From Paraburkholderia phenoliruptrix (GTDB lineage Bacteria > Pseudomonadota > Gammaproteobacteria > Burkholderiales > Burkholderiaceae), in assembly GCF_902859825.1 (NCBI RefSeq), contig NZ_CADIKB010000001.1, forward strand, positions 496,001 through 560,000: a stretch of 64,000 nt of DNA, read 5' to 3'. Below are positions 36,747 through 45,552 of this stretch, piece by piece. A program made the position numbers and the translations under genes. Under the pieces are notes generated by a model that made no database searches, was not told the origin of the DNA, and saw nothing but the letters and a program-made list of their open reading frames with translations. Every line of letters starts with the position of its first letter. The stretch's first letter is position 1.

Positions 36747-37786
36747 GGCTTGCCGCTCCACTGAGCATGCAGCAAATCCGCGTTCACGGCGCCGCCGTGA
36801 TAGGTGGCGCCGCTTTCGAGGCTGCTCACCCAGACCTCCGCGGGCGCGAACAGCGCGGGATCGATCTGGTAGAAGTCGTAGTTGAACGACGTGAAAATGT
36901 CCGCGAACGGACGGCCGTGGTCGCGCGAGTTCGACGCCGGCAGTTCCGCGGCGAGCTGTCTTGCCGCTGCATCGTGCTTCACCGTGAGATGCACGCGGCC
37001 GCCGTAGAGGATCGCGTCGTTGGTGCGGCCCATTGCCTGAATGCCGTCCGGCGCGGGCGGCGGCAGCGGCGCGGAGCCGCCGGCCTCGACCACTTCGTCG
37101 AGTGCCACGCCGAGCACGTGCGTCTTGTGCAACGCCACCTCCACCACGCGCGCCACTACCTGCACCGTTCCCGCCACAGAGTGTGTCGGCGTGGTGACAA
37201 GTGTCAGGCGCTCCGGCGCGAGGCCGCAATCGTTCAGCACCTTGTCGATGATCACCTGCGGCGGCATCCGGTCCACTTCGAGCACCAGCGCGCCGCGCTC
37301 ATGACGGTCGCGATAACCGAGCTCCGCAAAGAGCGGCTCCTTGACGGCGAGCGCGCGCGCAGGACCTGAGCCGAGCGAGAAAAACTTCTTGCCGCCGGTC
37401 TGTTCTTTGGTGGCCGCGAGGCTCCATCCCGCGTATTGGCTGGCAAGGCACGCGAGCACCGGCCACGAAGTGCGCACCTCGATCGTGCTCGGCCACAGCG
37501 GCCTTGCATCCAGACTCTCGCGCACGCTCACATGGCCCAGGCCGCCCATGCAGATGCGCGCGATCAGCACGCCCGCCGCGACGCTGCCCGGCGCGGTCAC
37601 GCCCGCGTCGACGAGGACGGTGCCGCTTTCCATGCGGCTCACGGCGACGCGAAAACGCGGCGCATCGTTGACGAGACGGGTGACGAGACGTTCGCTGAGC
37701 GCGTTGACGCTCAGCGCGGCGGCATCCGCGAGCGGCGCGCGGGCAGGGTCAGGAGTGGCACTGGAGGAGGGCACGGTCGGACTCAT
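36743..37786 (-). CDS. mch: Mch, methenyl-H4MPT cyclohydrolase
   Basis: 347 residues, with about 25 extra at the N-terminus relative to most homologues. Characteristic stretches include GVLIARICMGGLGHVSV, VLACLASQYAGWSLA, KKFFSLGSGPARALA and MGRTNDAILYGGRVHL. It converts methenyl-H4MPT to formyl-H4MPT, between MtdB and the Fhc complex. Its start lies 38 bases inside the 3' end of the upstream ATP-grasp gene, and its end overlaps the RimK-like gene by four bases. Confidence 0.96.
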   Translation of the reverse strand: MSPTVPSSSATPDPARAPLADAAALSVNALSERLVTRLVNDAPRFRVAVSRMESGTVLVDAGVTAPGSVAAGVLIARICMGGLGHVSVRESLDARPLWPSTIEVRTSWPVLACLASQYAGWSLAATKEQTGGKKFFSLGSGPARALAVKEPLFAELGYRDRHERGALVLEVDRMPPQVIIDKVLNDCGLAPERLTLVTTPTHSVAGTVQVVARVVEVALHKTHVLGVALDEVVEAGGSAPLPPPAPDGIQAMGRTNDAILYGGRVHLTVKHDAAARQLAAELPASNSRDHGRPFADIFTSFNYDFYQIDPALFAPAEVWVSSLESGATYHGGAVNADLLHAQWSGKP

Positions 37787-38975
37787 GGGAAGATGGAGCA
37801 GAAGGCTCCCGGCAGGTTTCGATTCGCTGCACCACCAGCGCGTGATGCGCGTCGAGCGCGTGCCGGACCGCATCCACGGAAGGCGCCTGCACGAGCAGCG
37901 TGCAGACCGGCTGGCCCGCCTCGAGCCGGGTGCCGGGCATCGGCACGTCGCGGCAATGCGGATCGCGCATGCAGGCGTCGCTGAATGCCTGCGACGCCTC
38001 GAACGCGTGCGGCGCGAACAGCACCCGCTGGCCGGCGCGGCACGTCGCGGGCGCCGGTTCGGGCGGCAGGCGGCCGTGGCGGCACGCGTCGAGATGGCAG
38101 GCGAGCAACCCGTGCGGCCACGCTTCGCGCGCGGCCGTTTCATAGAGCGTCATCGTCGACGACGGACGTGTGTTGATTTCGAGCACTTCGAACGATTCGC
38201 CGTCAAGCAGAAAGTCGCAACTGTGGATGCCGCAGAGCCCGACCCGCGCGCACAACGCCGCGATGGCCGCGCGCACGCGCACTTCGACGGCGGCCGGCAG
38301 GTCGACTGGCCCGACCGATCCCGCGTGAACGAAGGGCAGCGTGCCCATCGTGCAGGTGAGCTGTTGCGCGAAGCCGATCACGCGGGCGCGGCCGCGCGCG
38401 GCCAGAAACAGCGCCGACATCGCGCGGCCGCGGCGCTGTCGCTGGAAATACGCTTGCTCCGCAAGCTCGTGCGCCGCGAGCGAGGCGAGCGGCTCCACAT
38501 GCGTCCCGCCGCAGCCGTCCGCGCGCTTCACGAGCCAGCCCTGCGGCGCGGCGGGTCGCGTGAAGGCAACCGGCGGATGCGCAATGCCGAGCTCGTCGAG
38601 CAGCGCAAAAAAACGCCGCGGATCGCGCACCTGGGCGCTCGCCTCGGCCGGATTGCCGATGAAGCGCGGCAGGCCCGCCGCACTGCACAAACGGGCGACG
38701 AACGGTTCGAGCCCGCTGCCGTCGATCCAGCCGAGCATGCCCGGCAGGCGCGCGCAGCGCGCGAGCGCCTCCGCGAGCCGCGCCGGGTCGATCGCGAGCC
38801 CGCCGCCGCCAATGTCGAACCACAACTCGGAGGCCTCGCGCGTGTCGCGGTCGCCGAACAGGTCGAGCGCGACGACGCGCAGGCCCGCGCGCGCGGCGGA
38901 CTGCGCGAGCATCCGCACGGAGAGTCCCGCCACCGCGACGAACGGCGCACGCGCTGTAGATGGACGCGAAATCAT
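37749..38975 (-). CDS. ATP-grasp protein of the H4MPT cluster (orf17-like)
   Basis: 408 residues. The N-terminal part (FVAVAGLSVRMLAQSAARAG, VVALDLFGDRDTRE) resembles a pre-ATP-grasp domain. The core contains GWLVKRADGCGGTHV and FEVLEINTRPSSTMTLYE. By gene company it matches the ATP-grasp protein called orf17 in Methylobacterium, required for H4MPT-dependent growth but of unknown reaction. It lies 81 bases downstream of mtdB and overlaps mch by 38 bases. Confidence 0.82.
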   Translation of the reverse strand: MISRPSTARAPFVAVAGLSVRMLAQSAARAGLRVVALDLFGDRDTREASELWFDIGGGGLAIDPARLAEALARCARLPGMLGWIDGSGLEPFVARLCSAAGLPRFIGNPAEASAQVRDPRRFFALLDELGIAHPPVAFTRPAAPQGWLVKRADGCGGTHVEPLASLAAHELAEQAYFQRQRRGRAMSALFLAARGRARVIGFAQQLTCTMGTLPFVHAGSVGPVDLPAAVEVRVRAAIAALCARVGLCGIHSCDFLLDGESFEVLEINTRPSSTMTLYETAAREAWPHGLLACHLDACRHGRLPPEPAPATCRAGQRVLFAPHAFEASQAFSDACMRDPHCRDVPMPGTRLEAGQPVCTLLVQAPSVDAVRHALDAHHALVVQRIETCREPSAPSSHESDRALLQCHS

Positions 38976-39056
38976 GGCTGCTCCGGCAACGGCATCATGC
39001 CGCTGAAATAACGTGTCATGCGTGGCGGGTACGGAAGCTCTCGCACGGCGCGCCGC

Positions 39057-40022
39057 TCAACCGAGACCGGCCGCGACGGCGCGGGCCTCGTCGAACGCCT
39101 GCGGAAAACTCAGGTACACCGGCTTGCCGCCCGTGCGCATCCGTGTGAAGAGCCGGTGCTCGACCTGATATTTGACATTGCCGATGGCGAGCGCGCCGAT
39201 GCCGATCGCACCGCCCGCCGTCGACACGCCGTCGATCGGCTTGCCGTCGTTCATCACGTTGACGCCGGCAATGCCTTCGGGCGGCACCGCATTGACATCG
39301 GCGGCGATCAGCAGATGGCGCGCGTGGGCGAGGTCGTCGCGGCTCACCACCTGCACGCCGGCGACGGCGGTCGCGAGCACGATCTCGGCGTCGCCGAGCA
39401 GCGCGTGCAGTTCGGCGGGCGTCGACGTGCCCACGCCTTTCGTCACGATCTGGAAGCGCCGATTGAGCTCGTCGCTCACGCGCGCGGCGCGCCCGGCGTC
39501 GGAATGGCTTGCAATGGACACGTCCGCGCCGAGCGAGGCCGCCATGGCCGCCGCCACGCGGCCGACCGCTCCGGTGCCGCCGAGGATCAGCACGCGCTTG
39601 CCGCCGAGTTCCATGCCGTACGCCTTCGCGAGATGCCGCTCGGCGAGCGCGACGAGCGCGGCGGCGGTCGTGTAGGCGCCGCTCGGATCGGCGAATACGG
39701 AGACTTCGAATGGCGGCACCATGGCCTTGCGCGCGGTGTCGAGCATGTCGGCGGCGAGCATCACGTCGCGTCCGCCGATAAAAATGCCGGTGCGCGCCAC
39801 GCCTTTGGGCCCGCGCGAAAAGATCGCGTCCTGCGTGAGGTTGGCGACCATGCCGGCGTCGACGTTGCAGTACGGCACGATGACCTGGTAGCCGGCGTCG
39901 GCGGCCATGTTGACGTCAAACGGGCTCATCTGCGGCGTGGCCGTCAACATGTGCAGGATGTACGGCCGTTCCGCGGGTTTTTCGGCGAGTTTATCGGCGG
40001 GTTTGTCGATGGTGTCGGACAT
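39057..40022 (-). CDS. mtdB: MtdB, NAD(P)-dependent methylene-H4MPT dehydrogenase
   Basis: 321 residues. The family start YILHMLTATPQMSPFDVNMAADAGY follows a repetitive Lys/Pro/Ala leader (about 18 residues). The Rossmann motif LILGGTGAVGRVAAAMAASLGADV binds NAD(P), and AGVNVMNDGKPIDGV sits near the C-terminus. It oxidises methylene-H4MPT to methenyl-H4MPT and yields NADH or NADPH. It lies between mptG (139-base gap upstream) and the ATP-grasp gene. Confidence 0.96.
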   Translation of the reverse strand: MSDTIDKPADKLAEKPAERPYILHMLTATPQMSPFDVNMAADAGYQVIVPYCNVDAGMVANLTQDAIFSRGPKGVARTGIFIGGRDVMLAADMLDTARKAMVPPFEVSVFADPSGAYTTAAALVALAERHLAKAYGMELGGKRVLILGGTGAVGRVAAAMAASLGADVSIASHSDAGRAARVSDELNRRFQIVTKGVGTSTPAELHALLGDAEIVLATAVAGVQVVSRDDLAHARHLLIAADVNAVPPEGIAGVNVMNDGKPIDGVSTAGGAIGIGALAIGNVKYQVEHRLFTRMRTGGKPVYLSFPQAFDEARAVAAGLG

Positions 40023-40161
40023 GGCAGGGGCTCGTTTCAGTGGCGATGTCTGGACTGCGCGAGAGCGGCGCGAAGGCGTGCGGCCGCGTCGCCGTGTGCA
40101 TGGGCGGGCCTTGCGTCGTGCGCGGCGCGGTTCAGCGACTGGGGCGCAGAGTCAAAGCAGC

Positions 40162-41190
40162 TCATGCCGCGTCGATGCGTGTGTGGTGCCGCGCCTGATC
40201 GGAGCGTACGGTCGCGCCGCGATTGCGGCCGCTCGCGATCGTGCATTCGATGTGCGGCATGCCGCGTGTCGCCTCGCGTGCTGTGGCGAGCGCGGCTTCT
40301 GCGTCACGCGCGCTGCCGAGAATCGCAAAGCCGGTCGGCCCCCATGAACTCTGGCCGATGCCCGCGGTGCGCTCTGCAGCCACGGCGCGCAGCGCACGCT
40401 CGACGCCCGGGCTCGCGAACACGCCGCCCTGCACGGGCGCGAAATATTCGCCGATGGTCTGCTGCATCTCCGTCAAGCCGTGCGCGAACGGCACGATGTT
40501 GCGCTCGGCGGCGCCCGGCAGGATCTTCATCAGCACGAGGTGGCACAGATGTGCGGCGAGCCGCTGCGGAAACGGCGCGAGTGCCGCGAGGCCGCGCCGT
40601 TCCTCTGCGCCGTGCAGACCTTCGCGGGCGGTGTCGCTCACGAGCAGCACCCGCCAGTTCTCCGGAAACGGCTGGCGTGCGAGCAGCGGCGGCACGTTGG
40701 GATGCAGATCGCCGGACGGGCCGCCGTCCACCAGCAGGCCACCGGAATCGAAGCCGAGCACGCCGATGCCCGAGCGCGCACCGCGGCCGAGCAGGCTCGC
40801 CAGTTCGGACGTTGTCGCGACGTGACCGAGGAGGCGCGCGAACGCGAGGCCGACCGCGAGCGAAAGCTGCGTGCCCGAGCCGAGGCCGGTATGCGCACGC
40901 GGCGTCTGCCTGACTTCGATCGCCACGGGCGTCGGATCGTAGGCGGCATGCAGCCGCTCGACACAGATGGCGACGCGCTCGCGTTCCGCATCCGACAGTG
41001 CGCCGCCGATGCTGTCGCGCTCGGCGAGCCGCGCTTCGACACGCGTGCCGCCGCCGTCGATCACGAGTCCGACGCTGCCGAACGCACGCCCGAGCGACGC
41101 GTTCGGATCGAGAAAGCCGAGATGCAGCCGCGCGGGGGCATCGACCGTTACGGTGGCGTCAGGCGGAAGACGGCGAACGTGAAGCTGCAT
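40162..41190 (-). CDS. mptG: MptG, beta-ribofuranosylaminobenzene 5'-phosphate synthase
   Basis: 342 residues of the GHMP-kinase-like family. VTVDAPARLHLGFLDPNASLGRAFGSVGLVID and PRAHTGLGSGTQLSLAVGLAFARL (the glycine-rich GLGSGTQ loop) identify beta-RFAP synthase. The enzyme makes the first committed H4MPT intermediate from PRPP and 4-aminobenzoate. AAGGA precedes the ATG at 41190. It follows the pterin dehydratase gene with a 182-base gap. Confidence 0.93.
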   Translation of the reverse strand: MQLHVRRLPPDATVTVDAPARLHLGFLDPNASLGRAFGSVGLVIDGGGTRVEARLAERDSIGGALSDAERERVAICVERLHAAYDPTPVAIEVRQTPRAHTGLGSGTQLSLAVGLAFARLLGHVATTSELASLLGRGARSGIGVLGFDSGGLLVDGGPSGDLHPNVPPLLARQPFPENWRVLLVSDTAREGLHGAEERRGLAALAPFPQRLAAHLCHLVLMKILPGAAERNIVPFAHGLTEMQQTIGEYFAPVQGGVFASPGVERALRAVAAERTAGIGQSSWGPTGFAILGSARDAEAALATAREATRGMPHIECTIASGRNRGATVRSDQARHHTRIDAA

Positions 41191-41372
41191 CGCGAGTGTC
41201 CTTGATCGTGCGTGGCCCGACGGGGCTCGATGCGGATCGAGCCCGGCGAGCCTGTTGAGCCTCGTGCGCCGCTGGCGTCATCGCAGCGGCACGTGCGCCG
41301 TGCAAGCGTCGCGGCGGCGCGGCGCAGCACCTCAAGCGAAAGGCGTACCAGCGCGGCCGCGCGATACGCGTG

Positions 41373-41780
41373 TCAAGCGTTCTCCGCGGCCTGCGACGGC
41401 TTCGGCGCGTCGTACTTGATATAGCGGAAACGCTGGTCGTCGCCCGGCGTGCCTTCCAGTGGACCGCCTTCGGTCGCCGGCTGCCAGTGGATGAACGACT
41501 CGATCTTGCTCGCGAGCGCGAAGTCCTTGTCGGTGATGCCCTTGGCCGAATGCGTCTTCAGCTTCACGATCACAAATGCATAGGAGACCGTCAGATCCGG
41601 GTGATGCCACGCGGCTTCCGCGAGATGCCCCACTGCGTTCACGACCATCAGCGTTCCCTTCCAGCCTTCAGTGCGGTATTTGCGCCGCAGCCAGCCGTCT
41701 TCGAGATACCAGTGCTGCAGCGGACCGACGAGACGTTGCTGGATCTCGTCGTCGGAATAGACCTTTTCTGTGCTTGCCAT
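41373..41780 (-). CDS. Pterin-4a-carbinolamine-dehydratase-like protein
   Basis: 135 residues with the PCD/DCoH signature: LEDGWLRRKYRTEGWKGTLMVVNAVGHLAEAAWHHPDLTVSYAFVIVKL, in which the paired histidines of AAWHHPDL are the catalytic ones. Homologues labelled pcd lie in H4MPT clusters of methylotrophs, where a pterin-modifying role is presumed. It is the first gene of the leftward C1 run that ends at the secreted protein, and it is divergent from xoxF across 509 bases. The C-terminal 15 residues are not conserved. Confidence 0.88.
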   Translation of the reverse strand: MASTEKVYSDDEIQQRLVGPLQHWYLEDGWLRRKYRTEGWKGTLMVVNAVGHLAEAAWHHPDLTVSYAFVIVKLKTHSAKGITDKDFALASKIESFIHWQPATEGGPLEGTPGDDQRFRYIKYDAPKPSQAAENA

Positions 41781-42289
41781 GATCGTTGCTCCGCGAATGT
41801 TGGATCGATCGGGAAACCTCATGTTGCGCTGCATTTGATGCGCCGTGCGACTGGCACGCGGACCGCGTCGCATGGGAAAGCGGCTCGTGCGCGGCGTGCC
41901 TCGGGACGGACACGCTTCGTATCGGGCCATGACACAGTATGTGCCACATACCGCGATCCGGTGGTGCCACCGCGTGACACCACCGCACTGTATCGCGCGC
42001 GCTTGCCGTTTCATGCGCGCGCCGCCGTTCGATCTCGAACCCGCCCGGCGCGCCGCGCGCAGCGTGGTTCGGTGTACGCGCGGCGTTTGCGGACCGGTTT
42101 CTGGCGGCGCAAGCGGGCGGCGCGACGGCCGTACCGGCATGGAATATGCGTTGGCCGTCGTGCGCCGCAAAACCTGACAACGATCGGGAAATGGCGCGGA
42201 TCGTTACCCTGCTCCGTGGAGGCGCGCCCGGTGCGACGAGGTAGCGTGGTCATTCGTGAGTTGAACAGCAAGACCATTCTGGAGGAGAC
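41781..42289. promoter_or_regulatory. Divergent xoxF / pterin-dehydratase control region
   Basis: 509 bases without a supported gene. It holds the perfect dyad GTATGTG-C-CACATAC (41937-41951) and, nine bases further, GGTGGTG...CACCACC (41960-41966 and 41978-41984). A TGGCACG-CGGA-CCGC sequence at 41852-41866 has correct sigma-54 GG-N10-GC spacing but a poor -12 box and lies over 400 bases from xoxF. GGAGGAGA immediately before the xoxF ATG is a strong ribosome-binding site. Confidence 0.45.
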
Positions 42290-44107
42290 ATGAACTTACG
42301 CACCACGGTTCTTGGGCTCGCGATCCTCGCGTCGGCAGCCTTTAGCTCTATCGTTGCACAGGCCGATTCGCAGCTCGACGGGCTCATGAAAAGCCCGTCG
42401 AACTGGGCGGCCCAGGCGGGCGACTATGCGAATCACCGCTATAGCCCACTCAAGCAGATCAACGAGAACAACGTCGGCAAGCTGCAGGTCGCATGGACCA
42501 TGTCGACCGGCGTGCTGCGCGGCCATGAAGGCGCGCCGCTCGTGATCGGCGACACCATGTATATCCACTCGCCGTTCCCTAACAAGGTGATTGCGGTCAA
42601 CCTGAAGGATCAGACTTTCCTCTGGCAGTACCAGCCGAAGCAGGACGACTCCGTTGTCTCGGTGATGTGCTGCGACACGGTCAATCGCGGGCTCGCATAC
42701 GGCGACGGCAAGATCTTCCTGCAACAGGCCGACACCAAACTCGTCGCATTGAACGCGAAAACCGGCGACGTCGTCTGGACTGCGCAGAACGGCAATCCGA
42801 AGGCCGGCGAAACCAACACCAACGCGCCGCACGTATTCGGCGACAAGGTGCTGACGGGCATCTCGGGCGGCGAGTTCGGCGTGCGCGGCCGCCTGATCGC
42901 CTACGACATCAAGACGGGCAAGCCGGTCTGGACCGCCTACAGCACAGGCCCGGACAAGGACATGCTGATGGACCCCGACAAGACGATGACCTACACCGAC
43001 GGCAAGATGGTGCCGGTCGGCGCGGACTCGTCGCTGAAGTCCTGGAAGGGCGATCAGTGGAAGCTCGGTGGCGGCACCACGTGGGGCTGGTATGCGTGGG
43101 ATCCGAAGCTGAACCTTGTCTACTACGGCACCGGCAATCCGGGCACGTGGAACCCGACGCAGCGTCCGGGCGACAACAAGTGGTCGATGTCGATCTTCGC
43201 GCGCGATCTGAATACCGGCATGGCGAAGTGGGTCTATCAGATGACGCCGCACGACGAGTGGGACTACGACGGCGTCAATGAAATGATCCTGTCGGACCTG
43301 ACGATCGACGGCAAGAAAGTGCCCGCCATCGTTCACTTCGACCGCAACGGCTTCGGCTATACGTTGAACCGCGAGAGCGGCCAGCTGCTGGTTGCGCAGA
43401 AGTACGATCCGGCCGTGAACTGGGCCGACAGCGTCGATCTGAAGACCGGCAAGCCGATTCGCAATGCCGCGTATTCGACGCAGGCAGCGGGCTCGGATCA
43501 CAACGTGAAGGGCATCTGTCCGGCGGCACTCGGCTCGAAGGATCAGCAGCCCGCGGCGTTCGACCCGAACTCAAGCCTCTTCCTCGTGCCGACCAACCAC
43601 GTTTGCATGGACTACGAACCATTCGATGTCGACTACGTGTCGGGCCAGCCATATGTGGGCGCGACGCTGTCGATGTACCCCGGTCCGAACGAGAACAACG
43701 CGATGGGCAACTTCATCGCGTGGGATGCGGCGAAGGGCAAGATCGTCTGGTCCAAGCCGGAGAAGTTCTCGGTGTGGTCGGGTGCGCTTGCCACGGCCGG
43801 CGGCATTGCGTTCTACGGCACGCTCGAAGGCTACCTGAAGGCAGTCCGCATCAAGGACGGCAAGGAACTGTGGCGCTTCAAGACGCCGTCCGGAATTATC
43901 GGCAACGTGTTCACGTATCAGTATCAGGGTAAGCAATACGTGGGCGTGTATTCGGGCATCGGAGGCTGGGCCGGCATCGGCATGGCGGCGGGACTCGAGA
44001 AGTCGACGGAAGGCCTCGGCGCGGTGGGCGGCTATCGCGAGCTTGCGAAGTACACGGCGCTCGGCGGCACGCTCTTCGTGTTCGCGATTCCGGGCGGCAA
44101 CAGCTAA
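42290..44107 (+). CDS. xoxF: XoxF, lanthanide-dependent methanol dehydrogenase (PQQ)
   Basis: 605 residues with a signal peptide (cleavage near AQA-DS, residue 25). It is an eight-bladed quinoprotein with vicinal Cys127-Cys128 (VMCCDTV) next to PQQ and repeated tryptophan-docking motifs. The decisive segment [11 protein letters not shown] holds Asp325 and, two residues on, Asp327; calcium-type MxaF has alanine at the second position, so this enzyme should use lanthanides. It oxidises methanol to formaldehyde (or formate) in the periplasm and passes electrons to XoxG. It is first in a rightward operon reaching mxaL. Confidence 0.97.
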   Translation: MNLRTTVLGLAILASAAFSSIVAQADSQLDGLMKSPSNWAAQAGDYANHRYSPLKQINENNVGKLQVAWTMSTGVLRGHEGAPLVIGDTMYIHSPFPNKVIAVNLKDQTFLWQYQPKQDDSVVSVMCCDTVNRGLAYGDGKIFLQQADTKLVALNAKTGDVVWTAQNGNPKAGETNTNAPHVFGDKVLTGISGGEFGVRGRLIAYDIKTGKPVWTAYSTGPDKDMLMDPDKTMTYTDGKMVPVGADSSLKSWKGDQWKLGGGTTWGWYAWDPKLNLVYYGTGNPGTWNPTQRPGDNKWSMSIFARDLNTGMAKWVYQMTPHDEWDYDGVNEMILSDLTIDGKKVPAIVHFDRNGFGYTLNRESGQLLVAQKYDPAVNWADSVDLKTGKPIRNAAYSTQAAGSDHNVKGICPAALGSKDQQPAAFDPNSSLFLVPTNHVCMDYEPFDVDYVSGQPYVGATLSMYPGPNENNAMGNFIAWDAAKGKIVWSKPEKFSVWSGALATAGGIAFYGTLEGYLKAVRIKDGKELWRFKTPSGIIGNVFTYQYQGKQYVGVYSGIGGWAGIGMAAGLEKSTEGLGAVGGYRELAKYTALGGTLFVFAIPGGNS

Positions 44108-44120
44108 CTGGTGAGTCATC

Positions 44121-44168
44121 GGGCCGCGCCGTCTGTCCTGCGTCGATGAAACGCAGCGGGCGCGGCCC
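44121..44168 (+). other. Long hairpin between xoxF and xoxG
   Basis: GGGCCGCGCC (44121-44130) pairs with GGCGCGGCCC (44159-44168), and an inner CTGCGT/ACGCAG pair (44138-44143, 44151-44156) extends the structure. No U-tract follows; the xoxG ribosome-binding site comes a few bases later. It probably protects the abundant xoxF message from 3' decay and limits xoxG expression. Confidence 0.6.
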
Positions 44169-44190
44169 TCTCTTGAGGAGACATCTGCAT

Positions 44191-44610
44191 ATGAAAGGCC
44201 GATCAATCTTGTTGCGGGCGGCACTGCCCGTCCTTTTCGTCGTGCTGCCTGTCGCGTACTCCCAGACCAATCCCGCGATAGCCCAGGTGGCGTACAAGGT
44301 GGTCGACGGCAGCAAGGTGGACGCCAACACGTTCCAGGGATGGAAGACCTGGCGCGCGCTTGCTTGCGAGCGCTGCCACGGCGCGCAGCAGCAGGGCATG
44401 GTGGGTCCGTCGCTCGTCGAGGCCTTCAAGACGCTCGACAAGAATGAGTTCCATCGCACGGTGTTCGGCGGGCGGGTCGACAAGGGCATGCCCGACTTCA
44501 GCTCCAGCCAGATGATGCAAAAGAACTGGGAGAACCTTTACGCCTATCTGAAAGGGCGTTCGGACGGGCAGATCAAGCCCGGCGATCTGCAGTCCATCGA
44601 CGCGAAATAA
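44191..44610 (+). CDS. xoxG: XoxG, cytochrome c electron acceptor of XoxF
   Basis: 139 residues with a signal peptide and one haem site, C59-x2-C62-H63 (CERCH). A probable axial methionine lies in KGMPDFSS. The short c_L-type sequence after xoxF and before xoxJ is the standard xoxFGJ arrangement. GAGGAG precedes the ATG at 44191; an upstream in-frame ATG at 44146 falls inside the hairpin and is less likely. Confidence 0.95.
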   Translation: MKGRSILLRAALPVLFVVLPVAYSQTNPAIAQVAYKVVDGSKVDANTFQGWKTWRALACERCHGAQQQGMVGPSLVEAFKTLDKNEFHRTVFGGRVDKGMPDFSSSQMMQKNWENLYAYLKGRSDGQIKPGDLQSIDAK

Positions 44611-44640
44611 CGCGGGCGGCTCGACTTCAGGAGGTGCTCG

Positions 44641-45552
44641 ATGCGTCATCGCCAATCCATCCACGTGCATGCCGCGCTCGTCATAGGCGCGCTGTGCTAC
44701 GCAGCGCTCGCAAGCGGCGCGGTCCGCGCCCAGGGCGAGGCGCTGCCCAACAACGACGGCGCCGACGGCGTGCTGCGAGTCTGCGCCGATCCGAACAACA
44801 TGCCTTTGTCGAACAACAAGGGCGAGGGCTACGAGAACCGCATCGCGAGCGAGATGGCAAGCGACTTCGGCTACAAGCTCAAGTACACCTATTTTCCGCA
44901 GCGCATGGGTTTCGTGCGCCACACGTTGCGCGAGAAGGTGCCCGAAACCGGCGCCTATAAGTGCGATCTGATCATCGGCGTGCCGAAAGGCTATGACCTC
45001 ACGTCGACCACGCAGCCCTATCTGCGCTCCACCTATGCCATGGTGTTCAGAAAGCGCCCCGAGCTGGACGGCATCAATACGCCCGACGATCTGCTCAAGC
45101 TGCCGCCGGATGAGTTGCACAAGCTGCGCTTCGGCATCTTTACGCAGACGCCTGCCGTCGACTGGCTGCTCGGGCATAACCTGATCGATCAGGCCGTCTC
45201 CTATCAGGTGCAAAGCGGCGATCCCGAGGAGTACCCCGGCCAGATGGTCGAGAAGGACCTGCAGGCGGGCAAGGTCGACGTCGTCTTCCTGTGGGGGCCG
45301 ATTGCCGGCTACTTCGCGAAGCGCTCGGGCGATTCGGTGAAGCTCGTGCCGTTCCCGGCCACGCCCGGCATCCGCTTCGACTATACGATTTCCATGGGCG
45401 TGCGCTACGGCGAGAAAGCGTGGAAGGACAAGGTCGATCAGTGGATCGGCGCGAATCACGACAAGATCGACCGCATTCTGACGAGCTATGAAGTGCCGCT
45501 CCTGAAACCCGTCGACGCACCGGCGGGCAAATCCGCGGACGCGTCGCCATGA
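44641..45552 (+). CDS. xoxJ: XoxJ, periplasmic binding-protein-like XoxF accessory
   Basis: 303 residues with a signal peptide (ALASGAVRAQ). It belongs to the solute-binding-protein-3 fold (LRVCADPNNMPLSNNKGEGYENRIASEMA, GVPKGYDLTSTTQPYLRSTYAMVF) but works with a methanol dehydrogenase rather than an ABC transporter. XoxJ (like MxaJ) is thought to bind XoxF and help its activation or cofactor insertion. AGGAGG precedes the start and the stop overlaps the next gene (ATGA). Confidence 0.94.
   Translation: MRHRQSIHVHAALVIGALCYAALASGAVRAQGEALPNNDGADGVLRVCADPNNMPLSNNKGEGYENRIASEMASDFGYKLKYTYFPQRMGFVRHTLREKVPETGAYKCDLIIGVPKGYDLTSTTQPYLRSTYAMVFRKRPELDGINTPDDLLKLPPDELHKLRFGIFTQTPAVDWLLGHNLIDQAVSYQVQSGDPEEYPGQMVEKDLQAGKVDVVFLWGPIAGYFAKRSGDSVKLVPFPATPGIRFDYTISMGVRYGEKAWKDKVDQWIGANHDKIDRILTSYEVPLLKPVDAPAGKSADASP

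Noticed and set aside
42290..44107. Calcium-type MxaF identity for the methanol dehydrogenase
   Set aside because: The active-site segment has Asp two residues after the catalytic Asp, the XoxF signature, and xoxG/xoxJ follow rather than mxaJGI.
44146..44190. Longer xoxG N-terminus from an upstream ATG
   Set aside because: The extension lies in the intercistronic hairpin and would bury the signal peptide; the ATG at 44191 has the ribosome-binding site.
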